Source: a bacterium | GTDB taxonomy: Bacteria; Patescibacteriota; Saccharimonadia; Saccharimonadales; UBA4665 | Length of the DNA stretch: 64,000 bases | Direction of reading: 5' to 3' | NCBI GenBank assembly: GCA_021810025.1 | Contig: JAJZJS010000002.1 | Coordinates: forward strand, 1-64,000 | Shown: positions 1-7,663 of the stretch, one piece after another | Layout: every line of letters begins with the position of its first letter | Position numbering within the stretch: the first letter of the stretch is position 1 | Position numbers and translations under genes: made by a program | Notes under the pieces: model-generated | The model's database searches: none | Told to the model about the DNA's origin: nothing | The model's input: the letters and a program-made list of their open reading frames with translations, nothing else

Positions 1-338
1 GATAGTCGAATATCCCCTGGTTTTACGCTCACTTTGAAATTAATTTGTCGGACTTTGGGCTTTTTAGGAGTCGTATAGTCAAACCCCTCGAATGAACCTA
101 TGACTTTGTAAACTTCTAGGCCTGTTTTCTCTTGAAGCTCACGTACAGCTCCTTGTTCGATTGTCTCACCGGGGTCTACACCGCCACCCGGCAGTTCCCA
201 TTCGCCGGCTAGCGTATCGTCGTGCGCTACTCGCCTTACGACCAAGACCCTACCGTCTTTGACAACAGCAACACCGGTAGAAATGTGTGTTATGCCGTCT
301 GATTGTGCTTGTTTACGAATAACTTCTTCATTTATCAT
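1..338 (-). CDS. Nudix hydrolase, C-terminus outside window
   Basis: Reading the minus strand from ATG at 336-338 gives an open frame that runs off the left edge (about 112 residues visible). It starts MINEEVIRKQ and has a strand that reads GVAVVKDGRVLVVRR followed by a Nudix box, GGGVDPGET then REL-QEK-TGL. Nudix enzymes hydrolyse nucleoside diphosphates linked to another moiety, with Mg2+ held by the glutamates of the box. The last Glu of the REXXEE core is Lys here, which may weaken metal binding. The substrate cannot be told from sequence. The gene lies downstream of tRNA-Gln on the same strand, separated from it by a terminator-like hairpin. Confidence 0.85.
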   Translation of the reverse strand, partial: MINEEVIRKQAQSDGITHISTGVAVVKDGRVLVVRRVAHDDTLAGEWELPGGGVDPGETIEQGAVRELQEKTGLEVYKVIGSFEGFDYTTPKKPKVRQINFKVSVKPGDIRL

Positions 339-360
339 CTATTATTAATCATAGCTGATT

Positions 361-390
361 TGCGGAAAATAAAAAGCCCTCTATAGAGGC
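361..390 (-). terminator. Probable intrinsic terminator after tRNA-Gln
   Basis: On the minus strand a short hairpin (CCTC-TATA-GAGG, extendable with a bulge to GCCTC/GAGGGC) is followed by GCTTTTTATTTT. It lies between the tRNA-Gln gene and the partial Nudix gene and would end the tRNA transcript. The stem is short, so confidence is moderate. Confidence 0.5.
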
Positions 391-465
391 CCTCCCTTAT
401 GCTTGAGATGGTCTATAGACGTATTCTCGAACTTAAGGATTTATTGTGGTTGTATGTTACTAAAT

Positions 466-539
466 TGGCTGGGGATGAGGGATTCGAACCCCCGATCCTG
501 GGACCAGAACCCAGTGCCTTACCGCTTGGCCAATCCCCA
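466..539 (-). tRNA. tRNA-Gln (anticodon CTG)
   Basis: On the minus strand the acceptor arms TGGGGAT and ATCCCCA pair over 7 bp. The D arm is GCC..GGC, the anticodon stem is CTGGG/CCCAG around loop TTCTGGT (anticodon CTG), and the T arm has loop TTCGAAT. Discriminator G and a genomically encoded CCA end are present. It reads CAG codons. Because the window encodes GatCAB, charging could be direct or by transamidation; no glutaminyl-tRNA synthetase is visible here. Confidence 0.95.
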
Positions 540-554
540 ATATATCAATTTTAG

Positions 555-560
555 ATTATA
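555..560 (-). promoter_or_regulatory. -10 element of tRNA-Gln
   Basis: TATAAT on the minus strand lies 15 nt before the tRNA 5' end, which places the start site about 8 nt upstream of the mature tRNA. No good -35 match is seen at 16-18 nt. Confidence 0.45.
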
Positions 561-668
561 CTAAAAGATCACGTTAATTAACATTTATAATATCAAAAAC
601 TATTAGATCTTAACTAAAGTTAGTGATAAATATCAAATTGATTAACTATTAAAATAAGTTTAAAATTC

Positions 669-723
669 CACTAGAAAGCGTGAGGCTTTCTAGTGATCCG
701 AGACATGCTCTCGGATCTTTTTG
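669..723 (+). terminator. Tandem hairpins with U-tract at the fur 3' end
   Basis: Two strong stem-loops abut. The first is CACTAGAAAGC(669-679)/GCTTTCTAGTG(685-695), 11 bp with loop GTGAG. The second is GATCCGAGA(696-704)/TCTCGGATC(710-718), 9 bp with loop CATGC, followed directly by TTTTTG. On the plus strand this is a textbook intrinsic terminator, yet no plus-strand gene precedes it. On the minus strand hairpin 1 follows the fur stop (690-692) with only a weak T-run (GAATTTTAAA), so it may double as the fur terminator. Confidence 0.6.
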
Positions 724-1136
724 TTGCAGTCCTTACAATATCCAGATATTTCTAATTGGTGACTAATTATTTGAAAGTTATGTTTTTTAGATAATTCTAT
801 CAAGTTTTTTTCAATTGGGTCTAAATCTTTTAAATCAAAACTTTTGCCGCAGCTTAAACAAGTCATATGGTGATGATGTCCCAAAAATTGATCACTTAGT
901 TCCAATTTATATTTCCAACCCAATGTTATTCTTAAAATTATACCAATTTTTTCGAATATGCTAATTGTTCTGTAGACAGTGGCCCGATCACAATCGGGCA
1001 TGCATAATCGACATAGCTCAGTACTGGTTATGGGGGCATTACTCAAAATGCGCTCCAAAATTAATTTGCGCTGTTTAGTTAAGCGATAATTATTTTTTTG
1101 AAGATGTTCCTTGATCTCTCTATAATTAGGATTCAT
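690..1136 (-). CDS. Fur-family metalloregulator
   Basis: This 148-aa protein is a Fur/PerR/Zur-type repressor. A winged helix occupies about residues 1-80, with recognition helix region DRATVYRTISIF. A dimerisation/metal domain follows, with HHHH at 87-90, structural zinc pair CLSC (C93, C96) and CKDC (C134, C137). Length and both CXXC pairs are normal, so the fold should be intact. Which metal or peroxide signal it senses cannot be decided from sequence. It is divergent from the L,D-transpeptidase gene, and the 45-bp gap between them carries both promoters, so it may regulate itself or that neighbour. Confidence 0.9.
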   Translation of the reverse strand: MNPNYREIKEHLQKNNYRLTKQRKLILERILSNAPITSTELCRLCMPDCDRATVYRTISIFEKIGIILRITLGWKYKLELSDQFLGHHHHMTCLSCGKSFDLKDLDPIEKNLIELSKKHNFQIISHQLEISGYCKDCNKKIREHVSDH

Positions 1137-1144
1137 ATTTTACT

Positions 1145-1150
1145 AGTTTA
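1145..1150 (-). promoter_or_regulatory. -10 of fur, leaderless type
   Basis: TAAACT on the minus strand is followed by 8 nt (AGTAAATA-like AT spacer, positions 1137-1144) and the fur ATG. No Shine-Dalgarno fits, so transcription should start at or next to the start codon. Confidence 0.45.
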
Positions 1151-1168
1151 AATTTAAGCTTAAAGTAA

Positions 1169-1174
1169 TATAAT
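1169..1174 (+). promoter_or_regulatory. -10 of the L,D-transpeptidase gene, leaderless type
   Basis: A perfect TATAAT lies 7 nt before ATG 1182, with no Shine-Dalgarno between. This predicts a leaderless mRNA. The -35 is weak (TTTAAA at 1147-1152). Confidence 0.6.
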
Positions 1175-1181
1175 TGTTGAT

Positions 1182-1859
1182 ATGCAACCACAGTATAATT
1201 ATCAACCAAATCAAAGACGAAGTCCACATAAGACGAAGAATAAGAGGCGACATTTAAAATTATATTTAATTTTTATTGCGATCTTAATGTTGCTAGGTGG
1301 ATATTTATACAAACCACTTTTTAGTTCTAAATCTATTCAAGCTTTGGTTACACCAACTACAAGTAAAAAATCTAAACATGTTTCAACTTCAACATCAACT
1401 TCAAAGGTCACGACTCCGATAGTTGTCAATGCTTGTAATAATAACACTGTATCTAAGATCATAATTGTAAGTATTGATGCTCGCCATCTTTGGGCATGCG
1501 ATGGTACAACTTTAGAATATAATTCACCAGTAGTAACTGGCATGGACTTTTTAGCAGCTGACATTACTCCAACTGGAACATTCTATATTCAAGATAAACA
1601 AACCAATATACCCCTAAAGGGATGCGATAGCACGGGATGTTGGGATGACCCTGTCCACTATTGGATGCAGTTTCTATACAATCAATATGGAGCTTACGGA
1701 CTTCATGACGCTACATGGAGGCCAGCCAATGCTTTTGGGAATATAAGTCCAAGTTCACACAATGCTTCGCATGGTTGCGTTGAGTTACCTCTTGCTACAG
1801 CTGCATGGCTATATAATTGGACATCTCTTGGGACTGAAGTCCAAATCAATAATAGTTAA
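1182..1859 (+). CDS. Membrane-anchored L,D-transpeptidase (YkuD domain)
   Basis: This 225-aa protein has a basic N-terminus, one membrane helix at about residues 26-43, a Ser/Thr-rich linker (about 50-80) and a YkuD domain (about 90-223). The catalytic motif is intact: H175 and SHGC at 196-199 with nucleophile C199. The family makes 3-3 (meso-DAP to meso-DAP) peptidoglycan cross-links or attaches proteins to the wall on the outer face of the membrane. With the class A PBP at 44.5 kb it indicates a real peptidoglycan wall. It stands alone between fur (divergent) and the hydrolase gene. Confidence 0.9.
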   Translation: MQPQYNYQPNQRRSPHKTKNKRRHLKLYLIFIAILMLLGGYLYKPLFSSKSIQALVTPTTSKKSKHVSTSTSTSKVTTPIVVNACNNNTVSKIIIVSIDARHLWACDGTTLEYNSPVVTGMDFLAADITPTGTFYIQDKQTNIPLKGCDSTGCWDDPVHYWMQFLYNQYGAYGLHDATWRPANAFGNISPSSHNASHGCVELPLATAAWLYNWTSLGTEVQINNS

Positions 1860-1897
1860 TCCGCACATTTCTAGGATATTTTATATTAAATTTTGGC

Positions 1898-1927
1898 TTT
1901 ACAGGGCCATTCACATAAGCCTATTAT
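1898..1927 (+). promoter_or_regulatory. Promoter of the alpha/beta-hydrolase gene
   Basis: TTTACA (1898-1903) and TATTAT (1922-1927) are separated by 18 nt, each 5/6 to consensus. The start site would fall near 1934, giving a leader of about 9 nt. A 5-bp inverted repeat CCTAT/ATAGG (1920-1936) overlaps the -10 and the AGGA before the ATG. Confidence 0.55.
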
Positions 1928-1942
1928 AAAAATAGGATTAAT

Positions 1943-3016
1943 ATGAGCGTTACTGAATTAAATCCGATTCATATTGAGTGCAATCCTAGTTTAAGGCTAG
2001 TTGATAATGCATCTGAATTGGATGTTGCTCAGAGCATGTTACTTACAGGATTCCGAGAAGTTAGCAATCCTCATCGAACAAGGACAGGTGTACTGTTTAG
2101 AACTTTTGATGCTCAATTCAATAACTATAATCATTATGCAGTTCAAGTTTTTAATCCCCCGGAAGACTTAAGGGATCCCAAGAATCTAGCTGTTACCTAT
2201 ACAACCCCATGGTGTACAGACTTAGAAGGAATTAGCACAGAGGTTGGAAAGGAATTAGCTCTTAACGGTTTATCGGTTGTAGCAATAAGTCCTAATCATC
2301 CGGATTTAAGGCATGCTTTTATTGATCTTGGTCGTCGTATTAGAGGGCGCTATTCTGTTTTAGAGCAAGATGCGATCGCACACCACCAGATTCTAGATTT
2401 TATTGATATTGAGGAGCATCTTAACTTAAAGCAAGTTTTAGGATACGGTTATTCACGAGGTGCTATGATTGGTCTTGGACTATTGGCAGTAGCAAATCAT
2501 TTTGACCGAAGTTTTCCCTATAGCGATTTGATTGATCCTTGTCTATGTAATACTGTAAAAACTCAAAAATTAAATCCATTAGAAATTGGAAAGTACCTCA
2601 TAGAAGAAGTTGGGTCGTTGGTGCGAGAAGTTAAAGCTTTACCTGAGTCAGAGTTGCTCCATTTAGCTCAAACGATACATGTTGACCTATGTTTCTGGTT
2701 GCAACAACTAACAACAGGGATTGGTTTATTTGAAGGAGAGGCGGGACGATTTTCAGACATGATATCAAAAGATAATGTTTTGCATCTAACCTTTTTTTCT
2801 AACAGCCCCTTTAATCAGGCCGATAAATGGATATCAGCCTTCAAAGATTATCCTAATTTTGGCTTTTCTATAATCGATGGCTACCATACGAGTGGGATAA
2901 ATCCCGGAAATCGCAAGAACTCTGTTGGTCGAATAGTGCTGGCCAATAAGTTAATACTGGAAGGGGTTAATGCAAATCAAATCATGTCAGTTATAAAGCC
3001 GAGCATCAAAAGTTAA
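1943..3016 (+). CDS. Alpha/beta-hydrolase-fold protein
   Basis: This 357-aa soluble protein has no signal peptide. The nucleophile elbow GYSRG (169-173, Ser171) follows a hydrophobic strand, and a late histidine in DGYHTSG (about residue 314) is a candidate catalytic His. Together with length and order these fit an alpha/beta-hydrolase fold (esterase or lipase-like). Substrate is unknown. AGGA lies 5 nt before the ATG. Downstream rmuC has its own -10, so the gene may be monocistronic. Confidence 0.65.
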   Translation: MSVTELNPIHIECNPSLRLVDNASELDVAQSMLLTGFREVSNPHRTRTGVLFRTFDAQFNNYNHYAVQVFNPPEDLRDPKNLAVTYTTPWCTDLEGISTEVGKELALNGLSVVAISPNHPDLRHAFIDLGRRIRGRYSVLEQDAIAHHQILDFIDIEEHLNLKQVLGYGYSRGAMIGLGLLAVANHFDRSFPYSDLIDPCLCNTVKTQKLNPLEIGKYLIEEVGSLVREVKALPESELLHLAQTIHVDLCFWLQQLTTGIGLFEGEAGRFSDMISKDNVLHLTFFSNSPFNQADKWISAFKDYPNFGFSIIDGYHTSGINPGNRKNSVGRIVLANKLILEGVNANQIMSVIKPSIKS

Positions 3017-3047
3017 TAATTGATTTACTTAATTAGTTAAGATCAAA

Positions 3048-3053
3048 TACAAT
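3048..3053 (+). promoter_or_regulatory. -10 of rmuC, leaderless type
   Basis: TACAAT lies 7 nt before ATG 3061, with no Shine-Dalgarno between. No convincing -35 is seen. Confidence 0.45.
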
Positions 3054-3060
3054 ATTAATC

Positions 3061-4248
3061 ATGACCATAATCATATTAGTAATAACAGTCCTTAATCTAG
3101 TTTTAATTGGATATTTAATATTGAAAAAAGTTAGTCCTAAGCTCGATATTGAACATTCTCTTAGAGAAGAGTTTGCTTTATCACGCAAAGAATTTGCTCA
3201 ATCTACTAAAGATTTACGTCAAGAATTAGGCTTGAATTTAACTCAAACCAAAGATTCGATTGATCAAAGAATTGAACAACTGCGAGATAAGAATGATCAA
3301 AAATTAGAGTTAATCCGTAAAACTGTCGAATCGAAACTAGAAAGTCTTCAGAAAGATAATTCTGAAAAGCTTGAGAAAATGCGCCTCACGGTTGACGAAA
3401 AATTGCAAAGTACTCTAGAAAAACGACTCAACCAAAGCTTTAAAATTGTCAGTGAACGATTAGAACTAGTTCAAAGGGGTCTTGGTGAGATGCAGAATCT
3501 TGCCAATGACGTCGGAGATTTTAAACGAGTCTTAACAAATGTTAAAACCCGTGGCACATGGGGGGAAGTCCAATTAGAAAGCCTATTAGAACAGTTGTTT
3601 ATTAAAGATCACTATCAGAAGCAGATCAGTGTGGTGTCAGGCAGTAAAGATTTGGTCGATTTTGCAATTAAGATTCCAGATAAATCGTCTCAAAATGGAT
3701 TTATATACCTCCCAATTGACGCCAAGTTTCCATTAGAAGATTATCAGAGGTTAGTTTTGGCCCAAGATAAAGCAGACATAAAAGAAATTGAAGTCCATAA
3801 AAAGTTACTGATTAATAGAATAAAAGCCGAAGCTAAAACTATTCAGGACAAATATATAAAACCTCCCTATACGACTAATTTTGCTATTTTATATATACCA
3901 ATTGAAGGTCTTTATGCCGAGATCTTAAGAACGCCTGGACTTTTTCAAACTTTGTCTCAGGATTTTCGAGTCATTATTTCTGGTCCGACGACGATTAGTG
4001 CTATTTTAAATAGTCTACAGCTAGGATTTCGTACTTTAGCTATTGCCGAACAAACATCCCAAGTCTGGGAACTGCTTTCTAATATTAAAAATGAGTTTAA
4101 GGTATTCGGAGACTTATTGGACAAAACCCAGGATAAACTGCGACAAGCATCTGATACGATCGAAGGGGCTTCTAAAAAATCTCGAACAATTGAACGAAGC
4201 TTAAATAAAGTAGAACTATTACAGTCTTCAAATAAACTCAAAAATTAA
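3061..4248 (+). CDS. rmuC: DNA recombination protein RmuC
   Basis: This 395-aa protein has an N-terminal membrane helix (about 2-21), a long charged coiled coil (about 30-140) and the RmuC nuclease-like domain (about 145-385). The hallmark stretch DVGDFKRVLTNVKTRGTWGE leads into the core, and LPIDAKFPLEDY carries the conserved D-x-K of the PD-(D/E)xK-like fold. RmuC proteins limit inversions at short inverted repeats and act on DNA ends. The gene's last 11 bp overlap the 3' end of the convergent glycosidase gene, with no terminator between. Confidence 0.9.
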   Translation: MTIIILVITVLNLVLIGYLILKKVSPKLDIEHSLREEFALSRKEFAQSTKDLRQELGLNLTQTKDSIDQRIEQLRDKNDQKLELIRKTVESKLESLQKDNSEKLEKMRLTVDEKLQSTLEKRLNQSFKIVSERLELVQRGLGEMQNLANDVGDFKRVLTNVKTRGTWGEVQLESLLEQLFIKDHYQKQISVVSGSKDLVDFAIKIPDKSSQNGFIYLPIDAKFPLEDYQRLVLAQDKADIKEIEVHKKLLINRIKAEAKTIQDKYIKPPYTTNFAILYIPIEGLYAEILRTPGLFQTLSQDFRVIISGPTTISAILNSLQLGFRTLAIAEQTSQVWELLSNIKNEFKVFGDLLDKTQDKLRQASDTIEGASKKSRTIERSLNKVELLQSSNKLKN

Positions 4249-5596
4249 CCAGTAGGTCTATAATTAAAGCTGCACTCCAAGCGAATGAATTACTGCCGAG
4301 TCCTTCGCCAGTATGTGGATTAAAATATTCATAAAATCCACTTTTTTGAACCATCTCAATACTAGAATTACGGATGTCTTCAGCTAAATCATTAAAACCG
4401 TAACGCTTTAATCCTTCGATAATGAGCCAATTAGTATTAATCCAGGTAGGTCCTTGCCAATATCTCTGATCTTGAAACCAATTAGAGTCAAGGGGTACCG
4501 ATGGAACGGGGTAGGGGCTTTTAAAACGACGTTCAGATTTAAGACTATTAACTAATCGCAGGGCTCGATCTTTTTTAATACCTCCACTATAAAGCGGAAT
4601 TAGGCCTCCAATAGATGTTGTTTTAAGAAGCCTGTGTGATATAAAATCTCTAGAATAATATTCTTCAGCATATTCGTCCCATAATTTATCAAGTTCATCA
4701 ACACTTTTTCTCATACTTACGATTAAATCGGATGGCAGACGAACCTCTAGCTCGTTAGCGATTTGTCTTAGGCAGTAATTTGCCCGAATTAAGATCGAAT
4801 TAAATGTTATGTCTTCAATTGCAAATAGAGAATGATCGATAATCTTTTGAAAATCATAATTTTTACGACGCAAACGACGTTGCACACTATAAAATGCAAG
4901 TGCTTCAACGTTCGTTAGACGCTCATTCTTAATGGTCAGGTTATTATCTGACCGAAACCATCCAATAAGGTTATCTAGACGTGTAGTTGCCACAAATCTA
5001 ATCCACCAAGGAAGCAAATGATCATTGAGCTCATTCATCCATGGTGGAGTATTATCGAGGCCTACTTCCCAGGGGTGAATTTGTAATGTTAAGCCTTCGT
5101 TGTGAGGGTCTCGTTCCTTATAAAGCCATTGATGGTAATTAAGTAGAGCCGGGTAGGTTAGCTTGTACCATTCTCGGCGTTTAAGTTTAGGTAATTTTTC
5201 TCCAATTTTGTAAATAGCTTCGGCGAGCATTGGTGGTTGCGTAATGCCACTCGTTTCGACTTGATCGGGAGCATTCGGATTTTTAAAACTTCTCCAAATT
5301 CTACTATGGCGATCAGCATGATCTTTTAAGTGTTGGCTTTTAGTATGCAGAATAATATTCGGCATCATGCCATTATGCCATTGAGCTTCAAGTAAACTTA
5401 ATATTTCAATCTGAGCCCGTTCGATATCATAATTGGCAAGACCGATTGCTATAAAACAACTATCCCATAACCATTGGTGAGGATACAGGTTAAGATTTGG
5501 AACAGTATAGCGGCTTTTATCGTTCTGACTTAATACATTTTGAGCATCTTTTTGCAGTTTAACAAAATTAGCTTTGGACTCATTTTTTCTGTTCAT
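4238..5596 (-). CDS. GH63/MGH1-like (alpha/alpha)6 glycoside hydrolase
   Basis: This 452-aa protein has no signal peptide and should be cytoplasmic. The opening region (YPHQWLWDSCFIAIGLA, then LEAQWHNGMMPNII) and the late segments RYWQGPTWINTNWLIIEGL and NPHTGEGLGSNSFAWSA are typical of the six-hairpin glycosidases of the trehalase / GH63 / mannosylglycerate-hydrolase group. The substrate is not predictable; glucosylglycerate, trehalose-like or alpha-glucan oligosaccharides are possible. It starts 1 nt after the yajQ stop and is probably co-transcribed with it. Its 3' end overlaps rmuC by 11 bp. Confidence 0.75.
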   Translation of the reverse strand: MNRKNESKANFVKLQKDAQNVLSQNDKSRYTVPNLNLYPHQWLWDSCFIAIGLANYDIERAQIEILSLLEAQWHNGMMPNIILHTKSQHLKDHADRHSRIWRSFKNPNAPDQVETSGITQPPMLAEAIYKIGEKLPKLKRREWYKLTYPALLNYHQWLYKERDPHNEGLTLQIHPWEVGLDNTPPWMNELNDHLLPWWIRFVATTRLDNLIGWFRSDNNLTIKNERLTNVEALAFYSVQRRLRRKNYDFQKIIDHSLFAIEDITFNSILIRANYCLRQIANELEVRLPSDLIVSMRKSVDELDKLWDEYAEEYYSRDFISHRLLKTTSIGGLIPLYSGGIKKDRALRLVNSLKSERRFKSPYPVPSVPLDSNWFQDQRYWQGPTWINTNWLIIEGLKRYGFNDLAEDIRNSSIEMVQKSGFYEYFNPHTGEGLGSNSFAWSAALIIDLLVNF

Positions 5597-5597
5597 T

Positions 5598-6095
5598 TTA
5601 ATGAAAATTAATAAACTGAATCGGATAAGCTAAATCTGATGTTCGAAGCATTTGGATTGTTTTTTGGAGTTCATCCTTGGAGTTAGCACTAACTCTAATA
5701 TTATCCTTGTTATTGGTCGTTTTAACTTTAGGGAAATTAGTGCGAATAAGGTTATTAAGCTCTTTGGTTTTAGCTTGATCAAGTCCTTTAATAAATGGTA
5801 GCTCATACTTAATTTTAAGATTAGATTCAATCTTTGGTTGATTCAAATCTAATATTTTCTGAGATAAATTTCGAGAAGCTAATTTTTTACGTATTATTTC
5901 TAACAAACTGTCGATCAATAAATCATTTTCAGCGGTTAAAACAAAGCCATTTTTACTGTTGTCGATAAAATCAATTTCTACTAATTTGTTTTTGAAATCA
6001 TATCGATTCGAAATCTCTCGACGTACTTGGTCAAGGACGTTATTAATTTCAGATAGATTAATATCGGATACAATATCAAAACTAAATGTAACCAT
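5598..6095 (-). CDS. yajQ: YajQ-family nucleotide-binding protein
   Basis: This 165-aa protein has the normal YajQ length. It opens with FSFDIVSDINLSEINNVLDQ, carries the NRYDFKNK motif and ends with ALR-like LRTSDLAYPIQFINF. The family has two ferredoxin-like domains; some members bind cyclic di-GMP and modulate transcription factors, others have been linked to tRNA or nucleotide binding. No cyclic-di-GMP enzyme is visible in this window. It is first in a two-gene operon with the glycosidase. Confidence 0.9.
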   Translation of the reverse strand: MVTFSFDIVSDINLSEINNVLDQVRREISNRYDFKNKLVEIDFIDNSKNGFVLTAENDLLIDSLLEIIRKKLASRNLSQKILDLNQPKIESNLKIKYELPFIKGLDQAKTKELNNLIRTNFPKVKTTNNKDNIRVSANSKDELQKTIQMLRTSDLAYPIQFINFH

Positions 6096-6101
6096 GTTTC
6101 A

Positions 6102-6107
6102 ATCTTA
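6102..6107 (-). promoter_or_regulatory. -10 of yajQ, leaderless type
   Basis: TAAGAT on the minus strand lies 6 nt before the yajQ ATG (6093-6095). No Shine-Dalgarno lies between. Confidence 0.45.
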
Positions 6108-6138
6108 AAACAATTCGCCGAAATGATCCAGGTTTTGT

Positions 6139-6144
6139 TATAAT
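6139..6144 (+). promoter_or_regulatory. -10 of the pheS operon, leaderless type
   Basis: A perfect TATAAT lies 8 nt before pheS ATG 6153. No Shine-Dalgarno lies between. It is back-to-back with the yajQ promoter in a 57-bp divergent gap. Confidence 0.6.
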
Positions 6145-6152
6145 TATGCTAA

Positions 6153-7211
6153 ATGAGCGATCTAAATCTAGTCCAAACAACTCGAGCTGCTTTAATCTCT
6201 AAAATTAAAGCGTCAAATCAACCTCAAGAAATCCTAAAAGATCCTTCCTATAAGGCCCTGTTTGATGTATTAAAAAGCTTGCCCGAAAATGAACGCGCAG
6301 AATATGGTCGACTTTTAAATGAACTTAAAAAAGAGCTTAATGATTTAATTTTAAAAAAAACGACAAGTAATTTACCAGTTAGGTCCACTTATCTTGACCT
6401 TAGTGCACCATTTGATATTAACCAATCCGAAGCCTCAATTGCATTTAGTTCAACTTCCGAAGGATCGATTCATCCCATTACGGAAGAGCTTGAACTTATT
6501 TTAGATATTTTCGAAAGATTGGGTTTTGAGGCAACTGAATCTTATGAAATTGACGACGATTACCATATGTTTGAAAGTCTAAATTTTCCAGAAGGTCATC
6601 CAGCTCGTGATGATTTTGACACTTTTACGCTGGATCAATTAGATGCAAAACAGAAACCTTTGGTGGCAATAGCTCATACTTCAGCTATGCAAAATAGAAT
6701 TTTAAATCTAAAGAGGGCTGATCTTATTCAGCATAAAATACCGATTGCCAGCGTAATTCCGGGAAGAGTCTTTCGAAACGAGGATGTCGATGCTCGCCAT
6801 GAGCATACATTTTATCAGCTCGAAGGTGTATACGTAAGCGAACAAGTTAGTGTCGCTAACTTGATGTCAGTTCTTCGAGAATTTATGGAAAATTATTTTG
6901 AACAAGCGATTGAATTAAAAGTCCAACCTTTTTATTTTCCATTTACGGAACCGTCATTTGAATTTGCAACAACTTGTCCTTTTTGCCAAAAAGCTGGCTG
7001 TAAAATTTGCTCATTCAGCGGATACATTGAGTTGCTAGGTTGTGGAATGATTCATCCGAATGTTCTGCGGATGGCTCAAATTGACCCCGAGAAATATAGT
7101 GGCTTTGCTTTTGGCCTAGGCTTTATGCGTCTAATCATGATTAAATATAACATTGAGGATATTAGGCATTTTTTTAGTGCTAATTTAGATTTTTTGAGGC
7201 AGTTCAAATGA
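6153..7211 (+). CDS. pheS: Phenylalanine-tRNA ligase alpha subunit
   Basis: This 352-aa protein is the catalytic alpha subunit of (alpha-beta)2 PheRS, which charges tRNA-Phe. It has an N-terminal coiled coil (about 1-90), class II motif 2 (PGRVFRNEDVDARHEHTFYQ) and the C-terminal motif 3 (GFAFGLGFMRLIMIKY). A Cys-rich segment (TTCPFCQKAGCKICSFSG) is the metal-binding insert found in many bacterial PheS. It is coupled to the HIT gene by a 4-nt ATGA overlap, and through it to pheT. Confidence 0.96.
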   Translation: MSDLNLVQTTRAALISKIKASNQPQEILKDPSYKALFDVLKSLPENERAEYGRLLNELKKELNDLILKKTTSNLPVRSTYLDLSAPFDINQSEASIAFSSTSEGSIHPITEELELILDIFERLGFEATESYEIDDDYHMFESLNFPEGHPARDDFDTFTLDQLDAKQKPLVAIAHTSAMQNRILNLKRADLIQHKIPIASVIPGRVFRNEDVDARHEHTFYQLEGVYVSEQVSVANLMSVLREFMENYFEQAIELKVQPFYFPFTEPSFEFATTCPFCQKAGCKICSFSGYIELLGCGMIHPNVLRMAQIDPEKYSGFAFGLGFMRLIMIKYNIEDIRHFFSANLDFLRQFK

Positions 7212-7663
7212 GTGACACCATCTTTGATAAAATAATTAGAGATGAGATTAAATCCTATAAAATATGGGAAGACGAGCATTATTTAGCATTTCTAACTCCA
7301 TTTCCTAATACTCCGGGAGCAAGCGTTGTTATACCCAAAACTAACCAAGGAGATTATTTATTTGATCTTTCAGAAGCTGAAATAAGCTCCTTAATTCAAG
7401 CAGCTACTAGTGTTGCAAAGCTACTAAAAAGCTCATTACAAGTTGCTCGTGTTGCGATGGTTGTTGAAGGAACGGGAGTTCCTTATGTGCATGTCAAGCT
7501 ATATCCACTTCATGGAAAGCTCGCTGAACGGACGGATGTCTGGAGCTCACACCAAGAATTTTATCCTAAATACGTTGGGTACTTAACTACGGTTGAAGGA
7601 CCATTAATGAGCGATCAAGAGCTAAAGAAAATTCAAACTAAAATTATCAAGAAGCAGCCATGA
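7208..7663 (+). CDS. HIT-family protein with degenerate HIT motif
   Basis: This 151-aa protein has HIT-fold features: IFDKIIRDE at the start, YLAFLTPFPNTPGASVVIPK in the middle and VPYVHVKLYPLHG at the end. HIT proteins cleave nucleoside phosphoramidates, aminoacyl-adenylates or dinucleoside polyphosphates through the middle histidine of H-x-H-x-H. Here the triad reads Y93-x-H95-x-K97: the presumed nucleophile H95 is kept and both flanking histidines are lost. It overlaps pheS and pheT by 4 nt on each side (ATGA), so it is made together with both PheRS subunits. A role in clearing Phe-AMP or Ap4A made by PheRS is inference from position. Confidence 0.8.
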   Translation: MSDTIFDKIIRDEIKSYKIWEDEHYLAFLTPFPNTPGASVVIPKTNQGDYLFDLSEAEISSLIQAATSVAKLLKSSLQVARVAMVVEGTGVPYVHVKLYPLHGKLAERTDVWSSHQEFYPKYVGYLTTVEGPLMSDQELKKIQTKIIKKQP

